Positions 1-5,577 of a stretch of 9,348 bases of DNA are shown piece after piece. The notes under the pieces are model-generated. The model was not told the DNA's origin. It searched no databases and saw only the letters and a program-made list of their open reading frames with translations. Made by a program: the position numbers and the translations under genes. Source of the stretch: Microcaldota archaeon (GTDB taxonomy: Archaea; Micrarchaeota; Micrarchaeia; Norongarragalinales; Norongarragalinaceae); NCBI GenBank assembly GCA_018304285.1, contig JAGVWL010000054.1, positions 1 through 9,348 on the forward strand, written 5' to 3'. The first letter of the stretch is position 1. Each line of letters starts with the position of its first letter.

Positions 1-36
1 TGCATGGAGGGAAAAGCAGGACGTCGAATTCGTTTG

Positions 37-68
37 AAAAAAAGATAACAGGGCGCCTTGCGGCGCCC
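37..68 (-). terminator. Hairpin plus T-run downstream of glnA
   Basis: Read on the minus strand, a 7-bp GC-rich stem (GGGCGCC, loop GCAA, GGCGCCC; plus-strand 51-68) is followed after a few bases by seven T residues (plus-strand A-run 37-43). This looks like an intrinsic terminator about 75 nt past the glnA stop. Archaeal termination mainly needs the T-run; the hairpin may protect the 3' end. There is no competing gene on this strand in the visible sequence. Confidence 0.55.
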
Positions 69-140
69 CGCCTCGAGGCAGTCTTTCCTTGGGGTTGCTC
101 CGCCTCTCAAACTCCTAGCTAACTGCCATTCCTTTTTTTT
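69..140 (-). other. Structured 3' untranslated region of glnA (possible small RNA)
   Basis: Between the glnA stop and the terminator hairpin there is no convincing ORF. Read on the minus strand, a 6-bp inverted repeat, GGCAGT (from 127-122) and ACTGCC (from 82-77), encloses about 39 nt. That interior contains the 14-mer AGCAACCCCAAGGA, which recurs on the plus strand at 7903-7916 in another non-coding stretch. It may be only the 3' UTR of glnA, or a processed 3'-derived RNA. No known RNA family was recognised. Confidence 0.25.
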
Positions 141-1448
141 CTATAACCTCGGCAAGTACGTTTTGATTTCCCAGTCGGAAACGCTAAGCCTGAAGTCGTT
201 CCACTGCCTTTCCTGCGCTGCCAAGTGCTTTTCAAAAGCGTGTTTTCCGAACGTTTTTTCAATCAGCCCGCTCTTGCGCGTTTCAGCCATCGCTTCTCCC
301 AGCGAGCCGGGAAGCGTTTGCACGTAAAACTCCTTGAGTTTCGCGTCGTCGAAATCGTAAACGCTTTCTTCAACCGCGGCCGGCGGTTCGAGCTTTCCCG
401 CAATTCCGTCCAACCCTGCTGCGAGCATTGCGGAAAAAGCGAGGTAGGGGTTTGTGGAAGGGTCGGGACAGCGCAATTCCACTCGCGTCGCCTTTTTGCC
501 GTGCACTTCGGGAATGCGAATCATCGCGCTTCTGTTGACTCTCCCCCAGCACACGTAAACGGGCGCTTCGTAGCCCGGCACAAGCCTCTTGTAGGAATTC
601 ACGGTCGGCGCGATTATGCCTGCGAAAGCGCGTGCGTGCTTTATCTGCCCTGCTATGAATTGCAGCGCGGTGTCGCTCAAGTTGTATTCCCCTTCGCCAG
701 AGTAAAACGCGTTTTCCCCGCCTTTCCACAAGCTCTGGTGAACGTGCATTCCGCTGCCGTTCTTTCCGAACAAAGGCTTGGGCATGAAAGAAGCGTAAAG
801 GCCGTGTTTCTTTGCGATGATTTTCACGACGTTTTTGATGAGCAAAACGCGGTCGGCCATTTCTAAAGCACTATCATACTTGAACCCGATTTCGTGCTGG
901 CCGTGCGCAACCTCGTGGCTCAAGCGCTCCATCGGCACGCCCATCTGCTGGAGCGTAAGCATTGTTTCCCGTTTCACTTCCGACCCTTCGTCCAGCGGGC
1001 TCCAGTCGAAATACCCCGCCTTGTCGTGCGGGTCGGGCTGTGCAGTGGCTCCGTTCACGTCCTTGAACAAAAAGAATTCGAGTTCTGGGCCGACGAAATA
1101 CTCGAAGCCTTTTTCCTTTGCCTGCGCGAGCGCGCGCTTGAGGACGTTCCGCGGGTCTCCTTCGAACGGGGTTTTGTCGCGGTTGAAAACGTTGCAAGGC
1201 ACGCGCGCAATGCGGTTGTTTGCCCAAGGCAAGAGCGTGAACGGCCCGTCCGGCTTCAAGAACATGTCGCTTTCGAATATGCGCGTGAAACCTTGGATTG
1301 AAGACCCGTCGAACCACAATCCACCTGCTTCAGTTACTTCCTCGAAGTGCTGCAGCGTGGTTTCGCAGCTTTTGATGTTGCCGAGAATGTCGACGAACTG
1401 CATGGAAACGAATTCCACGCCCGCCTTCTTCAAATCCCCAAGCTCCAT
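141..1448 (-). CDS. glnA: Glutamine synthetase, class I-alpha
   Basis: Catalyses Glu + NH3 + ATP to Gln in the cytoplasm, the main ammonia-fixing step, acting as a dodecamer in this family. The 435-aa product has the family motifs in order: DGSS (47-50), GPELEFFLF (120-128), HEVAHGQHE (178-186), NGSGMHVHQS (230-239), NSYKRLVPGYEAP (284-296) and RVELRCPDPSTNPYL (322-336). R56 in TRIFESDM sits where I-alpha enzymes carry the arginine used in feedback inhibition. The C-terminal region (360-385) lacks the NLYxLP adenylylation site of I-beta enzymes, so control by adenylylation is unlikely. The ATG at 1448 has a GAGGTGGG ribosome site upstream (1454-1461). A His replaces the residue, often Pro, in EVA(P)GQHE; that position varies in the family. 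The gene is divergent from an Lrp/AsnC regulator, and its promoter region carries the 41-bp tandem duplication. Confidence 0.97.
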   Translation of the reverse strand: MELGDLKKAGVEFVSMQFVDILGNIKSCETTLQHFEEVTEAGGLWFDGSSIQGFTRIFESDMFLKPDGPFTLLPWANNRIARVPCNVFNRDKTPFEGDPRNVLKRALAQAKEKGFEYFVGPELEFFLFKDVNGATAQPDPHDKAGYFDWSPLDEGSEVKRETMLTLQQMGVPMERLSHEVAHGQHEIGFKYDSALEMADRVLLIKNVVKIIAKKHGLYASFMPKPLFGKNGSGMHVHQSLWKGGENAFYSGEGEYNLSDTALQFIAGQIKHARAFAGIIAPTVNSYKRLVPGYEAPVYVCWGRVNRSAMIRIPEVHGKKATRVELRCPDPSTNPYLAFSAMLAAGLDGIAGKLEPPAAVEESVYDFDDAKLKEFYVQTLPGSLGEAMAETRKSGLIEKTFGKHAFEKHLAAQERQWNDFRLSVSDWEIKTYLPRL

Positions 1449-1477
1449 TCAATCCCACCTCTAACGGAGAAAAAACA

Positions 1478-1559
1478 ACACGAATCCCACCCCCCAAGCG
1501 TTTAAATCCTTTTCCCGGACACGAATCCCACCCCCCAAGCGTTTAAATCCTTTTCCCGG
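1478..1559. repeat. Perfect 41-bp tandem duplication in the glnA-Lrp1 intergenic region
   Basis: Two identical 41-bp units (1478-1518 and 1519-1559) abut head to tail. Each begins ACACGAATCCCACC, contains AAGCGTTTAAATCC and ends TTTTCCCGG. Each unit therefore carries one TTTAAA core, giving two evenly spaced TATA-like boxes about 52 and 93 nt upstream of the glnA start. Complete identity implies a recent event or selection. Two copies with no spacer exclude a CRISPR array. Confidence 0.95.
1499..1549 (-). promoter_or_regulatory. Candidate duplicated glnA promoter (two TATA-like boxes)
   Basis: On the minus strand each 41-bp unit reads AAAAGGATTTAAACGCTT: a purine-rich BRE-like stretch, then an ATTTAAA TATA-like core, at about 1501-1507 and 1542-1548. 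Starts about 25 nt downstream would fall near 1478 and 1519, giving leaders of roughly 30 and 70 nt that include the glnA ribosome site. The core is nearly palindromic, so direction rests on context. Alternatively the repeats are binding sites for a regulator such as the adjacent Lrp protein. Confidence 0.45.
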
Positions 1560-1596
1560 GCTTTCCCAAACGAATGTAGTTAAAACTCTCCTTCAA

Positions 1597-1616
1597 CGAA
1601 ACAAACGTTTTAAAAA
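1597..1616 (+). promoter_or_regulatory. BRE/TATA promoter of Lrp regulator 1, leaderless transcript likely
   Basis: CGAAACAAACGTTTTAAAAA combines a BRE-like CGAAA with a TATA-like GTTTTAAAA (1607-1615). The box centre lies about 27 nt upstream of the ATG at 1638, the normal archaeal distance to the transcription start, and there is no Shine-Dalgarno sequence between them. The message is therefore probably leaderless. An AAACGTTT palindrome (1603-1610) overlaps the box and could be an operator. Confidence 0.5.
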
Positions 1617-1637
1617 CATGTTTTTCCAATCTTGGTT

Positions 1638-2087
1638 ATGGACAAACGCGAGTCTGATTTGGATGGGAAGATTGTTTTCGCGCTTTCGGAAAACTCGCGG
1701 CTTTCATTCAGGGAACTGGCGAAAAAGCTGGGCGTTTCCACTTCAACAATCGCCCAGCACGTCAAGCGGCTTGAAGCGCAGAAGGTGCTGCGGCGTTATT
1801 CGGTCGATTTGGATTGGGAGAAGCTTGGCTTCGACTTGACCGCGCTGATGGAAATCACGATTCGCGGCCAGCCTTTGCTGAAGGTTCAGGCTCAGATAGC
1901 AAAGCTCCCGCAAGTCGTAAGCGTATGGGATATTACTGGCGCTTTCGACAGCATGGCGTTGGTGCGAGTGAAAAACCGCAGGGAGCTTTCAACTACCGTA
2001 AAAAAGATTTTGGACATCGAGGGCGTGGAGCACAGCGACACGCACTTGATTTTGAATACCGTAAAGGAGAATTATCTGACGATTTGA
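1638..2087 (+). CDS. Lrp/AsnC family transcriptional regulator 1
   Basis: A 149-aa protein with the two-domain Lrp/AsnC build. The N-terminal winged helix-turn-helix covers about residues 6-60 (LDGKIVFALSENSRLSFREL, then KKLGVSTSTIAQHVKRLE). The C-terminal RAM/ligand-binding domain includes the conserved turn ITGAFDSMALVRV. Family members bind DNA as dimers or octamers and often respond to amino acids. The frame is open from a TTG at 1632, but the ATG at 1638 is preferred because it sits 27 nt from a TATA box and gives the usual N-terminus. It is divergent from glnA, so control of glnA and of itself is a reasonable inference, though its ligand cannot be read from sequence. It converges with the hypothetical gene at 2096 with 8 bp between stop codons. 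Confidence 0.93.
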   Translation: MDKRESDLDGKIVFALSENSRLSFRELAKKLGVSTSTIAQHVKRLEAQKVLRRYSVDLDWEKLGFDLTALMEITIRGQPLLKVQAQIAKLPQVVSVWDITGAFDSMALVRVKNRRELSTTVKKILDIEGVEHSDTHLILNTVKENYLTI

Positions 2088-2095
2088 ATTGACCG

Positions 2096-2623
2096 TTATC
2101 CAAGCCTCCTTATTCCTTTCAATATAACTTCCCTCAGCGCATCATAATCCGGCTCTTCCATGTTTTCTTTGTTGGTTTCGAGGAACACCAACGCCTTTTC
2201 AAAATGCGGTTTATGCATTTTTTTCAGTCCTTGGCTTGAAGGATAGGTTATTTTTCCTTTTAGTCCGTCTGGAATTTGTTGTCCTTCCAATTCCCACTCT
2301 TCCAGCACCGATTTGCCCATCAACATCTGATGAGCGCGGTCCTGGTGTACCATTTTTCCCGCCAAGTAAAGGTCCGAGAATGCGTGGTCTTTGGCATACA
2401 CTTCTCCCGAAACACTGCCTCTGGCATTGTCGATAACCATCTGCCTTTTAGCCATTGCTCTGAACGCGTGTTGTGCTGCAATTGCGTTTGCAATATCCGA
2501 AAATTCGCTTCCTCTTGCCTTATCCATAATGCTTCCGTATTCTTTTGTCCCTTCAACTAACTCTTCAAATACGCTTCTTGAATGTGGTAAAAGCAGAGTT
2601 TCGTGCCATTCTCGAATAGCCAT
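2096..2623 (-). CDS. Hypothetical protein, 175 aa, unrecognised
   Basis: I do not recognise this soluble, probably mostly helical protein. It has no signal peptide or membrane segment. Its N-terminal part is acidic and helical (SVFEELVEGTKEYGSIMDKA), and a His/Met-rich middle includes KMVHQDRAHQMLM. The ATG at 2621-2623 lies 4 nt after the TGA that ends the decayed asnS copy (TGA-gaaa-ATG), with no clear Shine-Dalgarno site. This spacing suggests it was once translated by coupling to an asnS gene. Now the last active stop codon upstream is that of asparaginase, about 110 nt away, so its expression may be reduced or may depend on a short ORF inside the relic. By eye its codons are more A/T-ending than those of glnA or asnS. 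It is intact and full-length, and is probably co-transcribed with the genes upstream. Confidence 0.7.
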   Translation of the reverse strand: MAIREWHETLLLPHSRSVFEELVEGTKEYGSIMDKARGSEFSDIANAIAAQHAFRAMAKRQMVIDNARGSVSGEVYAKDHAFSDLYLAGKMVHQDRAHQMLMGKSVLEEWELEGQQIPDGLKGKITYPSSQGLKKMHKPHFEKALVFLETNKENMEEPDYDALREVILKGIRRLG

Positions 2624-2627
2624 TTTC

Positions 2628-2734
2628 TCACGGATATGCTCTATTTATCACTCGCGGGAAGGGAACCGCGTCGCGGATGTACTCTATAGTTTCAAAAGTC
2701 ATTTTGTCAAGCGCCCTTTCCACGAGTCAAAGCC
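2628..2734 (-). pseudogene. Relic of an asnS 3' end (last 35 codons, frameshifted)
   Basis: This stretch is a second, decayed copy of the last 35 codons of asnS (intact copy 3231-3335), in the same orientation. From its 5' end it reads GFDSWKGRLTK-stop-LLKL, then after 2 extra bases EYIRDAVPFPRVINRAYP-stop. The intact gene reads GFGLGIERFVKWLLNL then EHIRDAVPFPRVINRAYP-stop. Tryptophan TGG became TGA, a 2-nt insertion shifts the frame, and the motif 3 residues are scrambled. Across the last 19 codons 47 of 57 bases match, and 9 of the 10 differences are silent third-position changes. Homology starts right after the asparaginase stop codon. The ending differs from that of the AsnA-like gene, so asnS or an AsnRS orthologue is the source. 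Confidence 0.88.
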
Positions 2735-3220
2735 TTAGTCCTCCTCGAATTCCCCCGTTTTCTTGTTCTTTCGGACGTTATCCCACGCGAATTTTTTGCC
2801 GTTCATTACGACGTATACCCCGTGCGGCAGCATTTGCGCAAAAGCGAGTGCGCTGCCCAAGTTGAACAGGCCGTCCGAACTTCCAAATGTATACGGCACC
2901 ATCGCGCCAGTTAAAACCACCGTCTTATTCTTGATTTTCGGCCCCAGGAACCTGGCCGTTTCTGCCATGGTGTCGGTGCCGTGCGTTATTACAATCTTTT
3001 CTTCAGGGCACTTTACGCAATTTTCAAGTATCGTCTTCCGATCTTCGTTGGTCATTTCGAGGCTGTCTATCATCATCAGCGTGCGCACTTCCACATCGAC
3101 GTTGCACCTTCCCAGTTTCAGCATCTCTTTGATGTGCGTGTCTTTGAAAAACAGCTTTCCGTCCAGTTCGTTGTACTCCTTGTCGAACGTTCCGCCCGTG
3201 ATGAAAATGCCAGTTTTCAT
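2735..3220 (-). CDS. Single-domain L-asparaginase (type I/II fold, N-terminal domain only)
   Basis: Predicted to hydrolyse Asn (or a related amide) to Asp and ammonia in the cytoplasm. The 161-aa protein matches only the N-terminal domain of classical asparaginases of about 330 aa. Visible motifs are ITGGTF with the nucleophile-like Thr11, IDSLEMT (51-57), THGTDTM (79-85) with the second catalytic Thr-Asp pair, and KTVVLTGAM (99-107) with the catalytic-type Lys, followed by SSDGLFNL. Short stand-alone members exist, and the end (AWDNVRKNKKTGEF) fits them, so it is probably not truncated. The ATG at 3220 is chosen over the GTG at 3229 because GAGGTGG lies just upstream, overlapping the asnS stop codon; ten bases separate that stop from the ATG. 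It follows asnS in a likely operon and is bracketed by direct repeats of the asnS 3' end. Confidence 0.88.
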   Translation of the reverse strand: MKTGIFITGGTFDKEYNELDGKLFFKDTHIKEMLKLGRCNVDVEVRTLMMIDSLEMTNEDRKTILENCVKCPEEKIVITHGTDTMAETARFLGPKIKNKTVVLTGAMVPYTFGSSDGLFNLGSALAFAQMLPHGVYVVMNGKKFAWDNVRKNKKTGEFEED

Positions 3221-3230
3221 TCCAACCACC

Positions 3231-4526
3231 TCAAGGGTAAGCCCTGTTTATCACTCGCGGGAACGGCACGGCATCGCGGATGTGCTCGAGGTTCAAAAGC
3301 CATTTTACGAATCTTTCGATGCCTAAGCCAAAACCACTGTGAGGAACGCTTCCGTACTTGCGCAAGTCCAAATACCAAGCGTAATCCTTGAGATTCAAGT
3401 CCTGCTCTTTCATTCTTTGCACCAATTTGTCATACTCCCAAATCCTCTCGCTTCCCCCTATGATTTCGCCGTGGCCTTGCGGCGCGAGAACGTCGGCATT
3501 CTTTACGTGCTCGCCGTCGTCGGCAGGTTCCATGTAGAACGGCTTTGCTTTCAAAGGCCAGTCGTGGACGAACAAAGGCTTGTGCAATTCCTTTGTCAGC
3601 AGCCCTTCATGCTCTACGCCGAAGTCGTCTCCCCACTCGACGTTGCTTCCCAACTCCTGCAGTTTTTCAATTGCCTTGTCGTAACTCAGGCGGTGGAACG
3701 GGGCTTTCACTTCCTTCAGCTCTTCAGCAGTGCGGTTGAAGTTTCGCAGCAAGGGGCTTTTGGCCAAGCGCTGCGCCACGAACTCGATCATTTGCTCTTG
3801 CAAAAGCATGTTGTCCTCGTTGTCGAAAAACGCCGCTTCCTCCTCCAAATGCCAGTATTCCGTCAAATGCTTTACTGTCCGCGATTTCTCGGCGCGGAAC
3901 GAAGGCGCGAGGATGAAGATTTTTTCCAACGCAGTAATGAACGCTTCATTGTACAGCTGCCCGGACTGCGTTAGATATGCCTTCTGCCCGAAGTAATCGA
4001 ATTCGAAGAGCGTCGAGCCCCCCTCACAGGCGGACGTCGTGATGATGGGCGGGGCGACTTCAATGAACGCACGCTCGTCGAAAAACAAGCGCAAGTCTTT
4101 CACGATTTCAGCGCGGGCTTTCATGATGTTCGTCAAATGCAGCGAGCGCAGCCACAAGTGGCGCACGTCCAAGAGGAATTCGGTGCTCTGGTCTTTGCCT
4201 ATGGGAAAGATTTCGCTGAAGTGGATTACGCCGAAGCTTTTCACCTGCACTTCGAACCCGCCGGGAGCGCGTTCGTCTTTCTTCACTTCGCCTTTAACTG
4301 TGATTGTGGATTCAATCAGCGCTTTCTCGGCGTCCTTGAATTCTTTTTCGGAAACGCCGTCTTTCTTTACCGCAAGCTGGATTACCCCTGTGGAATCGCG
4401 CAGAGAGAAAAAGATTATGTTGCCTTGCACGCGCTTGCGGTGGATCCACCCGCGCAAATGCACTATTCCTTTTGCCTTTCCTTCGAGGACTTCTGAAATT
4501 TTGGAAATCGTTTCCTTCTCTTTCAC
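3231..4526 (-). CDS. asnS: Asparaginyl-tRNA synthetase
   Basis: Charges tRNA-Asn with Asn using ATP; a class IIb synthetase. The 431-aa protein has an N-terminal OB-fold anticodon-binding domain (roughly residues 20-105, VHLRGWIHRKRVQGNIIFF). The class II core contains the motif 1 region around VAPPIITTSACEGG, motif 2 LAPSFRAEKSRTVKHLTEYW (about 206-225) and motif 3 GFGLGIERF (about 398-406). FRAEKSRT, HLTEYWHLEEE and HDWPLKAKPFYM are AsnRS-like rather than AspRS-like. The frame opens at GTG 4535, but GTG 4526 is preferred because AAAGGTG lies just before it. A TATA-like box near 4568 gives it its own promoter behind the AsnA-like gene. Its last 35 codons are duplicated as a relic beyond asparaginase. 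Confidence 0.95.
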   Translation of the reverse strand: MKEKETISKISEVLEGKAKGIVHLRGWIHRKRVQGNIIFFSLRDSTGVIQLAVKKDGVSEKEFKDAEKALIESTITVKGEVKKDERAPGGFEVQVKSFGVIHFSEIFPIGKDQSTEFLLDVRHLWLRSLHLTNIMKARAEIVKDLRLFFDERAFIEVAPPIITTSACEGGSTLFEFDYFGQKAYLTQSGQLYNEAFITALEKIFILAPSFRAEKSRTVKHLTEYWHLEEEAAFFDNEDNMLLQEQMIEFVAQRLAKSPLLRNFNRTAEELKEVKAPFHRLSYDKAIEKLQELGSNVEWGDDFGVEHEGLLTKELHKPLFVHDWPLKAKPFYMEPADDGEHVKNADVLAPQGHGEIIGGSERIWEYDKLVQRMKEQDLNLKDYAWYLDLRKYGSVPHSGFGLGIERFVKWLLNLEHIRDAVPFPRVINRAYP

Positions 4527-4561
4527 CGCAAGCACCTTTGTTCTAGCAATTACTGCCGCAA

Positions 4562-4576
4562 TTCGTTTAAAGCGTT
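4562..4576 (-). promoter_or_regulatory. TATA-like promoter of asnS
   Basis: The minus strand reads AACGCTTTAAACGAA, with the TATA-like core TTTAAA centred near 4568. A start about 26 nt downstream falls near 4542, just ahead of the AAAGGTG ribosome site and the GTG start at 4526. It sits in the 57-bp gap after the AsnA-like stop, so asnS can be expressed apart from that gene. Confidence 0.4.
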
Positions 4577-4583
4577 TGGCTTG

Positions 4584-5462
4584 TCAGAGGAGCGAGGGCG
4601 TTGCGGGTTTTTTCGCGAACGGGACTACTTGTTCGATTTCCTTCACTCCGCACAAGTATCTCACCAAACGTTCGACTCCGAATCCTGCTCCGACCGTTCG
4701 GGAAAGCAGGCCCCGCTCAGCAAGCGCTGTGAACATTCCGAATTCTTTCGGCTTTTGCCCGCGCTCGGCGATTTTCTTCAGGATTTTTTCGTGCTCGTGC
4801 TCGCGTTCCGCCCCGCTTGCAACCTCGCCGTAACCCTCGGGCAGAATCAAGTCGTAGTTGTGGTAGTAGCCCCTTGGCTCTTCCCTGTCGTAAAACTCGC
4901 GCACGTGGTCCAAAAGCCAGAACATTTGCCCTTCGCCTTCAGACAGCGCCGCCTCGGCTTCCCTGGGAGTCCGCCCGTAGTTCGGAACCGCTTTCTTCAT
5001 TTCAAAACGCTTGAACGGCCTTTTCGGGATTTCGAGTTCCGAACGCCCGAACCTTTCAAGTTCCTCCCCGCACTCTTTTTTCACGCCGTCGAAAATCCGC
5101 ACCATCAGGTCTTCCATGAACGGAATGAATTTCTCCTTGTCTCCGTGCTTGAACTCGATGTCTACTTGCGCGAATTCGATCAAGTGCCTGTCGCTTTCCT
5201 TCAAGTCTTCGGTTTCCAGCCGCACGTTGGGGGAGACGATGTAAACGGCGTCCAAGTGCGGCGACACCAGCGCGATTTGCTTGTGCAAAATCATGCTTTT
5301 GGTCAACTGCAGCTTTTGGCCGTAGTAGCCTATGCTCGCGTCAACGACAGTGTGCGCCAAAGGGTCTGATATTGGTGAAACAACGACGGAGCTTTGCACC
5401 GCCAGCGCATCGCGCAGGCTCTGCGACTTGATTTTTTCAATCGTCTTTTCAAGCACTTCCAT
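4584..5462 (-). CDS. AsnA-like asparagine synthetase (AsnRS-derived archaeal type)
   Basis: Predicted to make Asn from Asp, ammonia and ATP. It matches the archaeal enzyme described from Pyrococcus abyssi, an AsnRS paralogue that lacks the anticodon-binding domain. Across about 292 aa, shared landmarks are VSPISDPL, LTKSMILHKQIAL, VSPNVRLE, EFAQVDIEF, REFYDREE, HNYDLILPEGYGEVASGAER and the motif 3 form GAGFGVERLVRYL near the C-terminus, which ends VVPFAKKPATPSLL. The catalytic core is complete, so this is not a degraded AsnRS. The frame opens at ATG 5474, but the ATG at 5462 is preferred because GGTGG lies 5 nt upstream. It leads the asparagine block and is divergent from Lrp regulator 2, its likely controller by position. 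With asnS next door, the cell can make Asn and then charge tRNA-Asn directly. Confidence 0.93.
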   Translation of the reverse strand: MEVLEKTIEKIKSQSLRDALAVQSSVVVSPISDPLAHTVVDASIGYYGQKLQLTKSMILHKQIALVSPHLDAVYIVSPNVRLETEDLKESDRHLIEFAQVDIEFKHGDKEKFIPFMEDLMVRIFDGVKKECGEELERFGRSELEIPKRPFKRFEMKKAVPNYGRTPREAEAALSEGEGQMFWLLDHVREFYDREEPRGYYHNYDLILPEGYGEVASGAEREHEHEKILKKIAERGQKPKEFGMFTALAERGLLSRTVGAGFGVERLVRYLCGVKEIEQVVPFAKKPATPSLL

Positions 5463-5483
5463 AAAAACCACCATTCAAGACTG

Positions 5484-5533
5484 TTCGCGAAAGGCCTTAA
5501 AGACTTTTCGTGGTTTTTGGCGACTGAAAGTCG
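5484..5533. promoter_or_regulatory. Palindrome-rich shared control region (asparagine synthetase / Lrp2)
   Basis: Three inverted repeats lie between the divergent genes: TTCGCGAA (5484-5491, perfect); a 23-bp imperfect palindrome starting CGAAAGGCC and ending ACTTTTCG (5488-5510, 18 of 23 positions symmetric); and CGACTgaaAGTCG (5521-5533, 5-bp arms). The 23-bp element contains CTTTAAGG on the minus strand, the likely TATA box of the asparagine synthetase gene, so a protein bound there would block it. The third lies just upstream of the Lrp2 TATA box. Size and position suit Lrp-type operators, but binding is an inference. Confidence 0.45.
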
Positions 5534-5537
5534 GAAA

Positions 5538-5555
5538 AAAGAAAGAATTAAATAG
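5538..5555 (+). promoter_or_regulatory. TATA promoter of Lrp regulator 2, leaderless transcript likely
   Basis: A purine-rich BRE-like stretch (AAAGAAAG) runs into AATTAAATA (5546-5554). The centre is about 28 nt from the ATG at 5578, with no Shine-Dalgarno site between, so transcription probably starts at or next to the start codon. Confidence 0.5.
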
Positions 5556-5577
5556 AAAAACCGTCATTTTGTTGCTT

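Noticed and set aside
58..327. 89-aa plus-strand ORF at the left end
   Set aside because: Most of it is antisense to the end of glnA, and the rest lies in the terminator and structured region; the product has no protein-like features.
1478..1559. CRISPR-like or mobile-element repeat
   Set aside because: There are only two units, with no spacers, no terminal inverted repeats and no transposase nearby; it is a simple tandem duplication.
2735..3229. Asparaginase as a gene truncated by the asnS relic
   Set aside because: At 161 aa it ends where stand-alone single-domain asparaginases end, all catalytic-type motifs are present, and no sequence resembling the C-terminal asparaginase domain follows.
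4581..5369. Long plus-strand ORFs opposite the synthetase genes (also 225-866, 3339-3974, 4039-4833)
   Set aside because: They are antisense shadows of strongly coding minus-strand genes, with no recognisable domains, promoters or ribosome sites.
4584..5462. AsnA-like gene as a degraded AsnRS paralogue or as the source of the relic
   Set aside because: Its catalytic core is complete and matches the archaeal asparagine synthetase, and its C-terminus (VVPFAKKPATPSLL) differs from the relic's PFPRVINRAYP.
5332..5577. 82-residue N-terminal extension of Lrp2
   Set aside because: It runs antisense through the asparagine synthetase gene and the shared promoter region; the ATG at 5578 gives the standard Lrp N-terminus and sits 28 nt from a TATA box.
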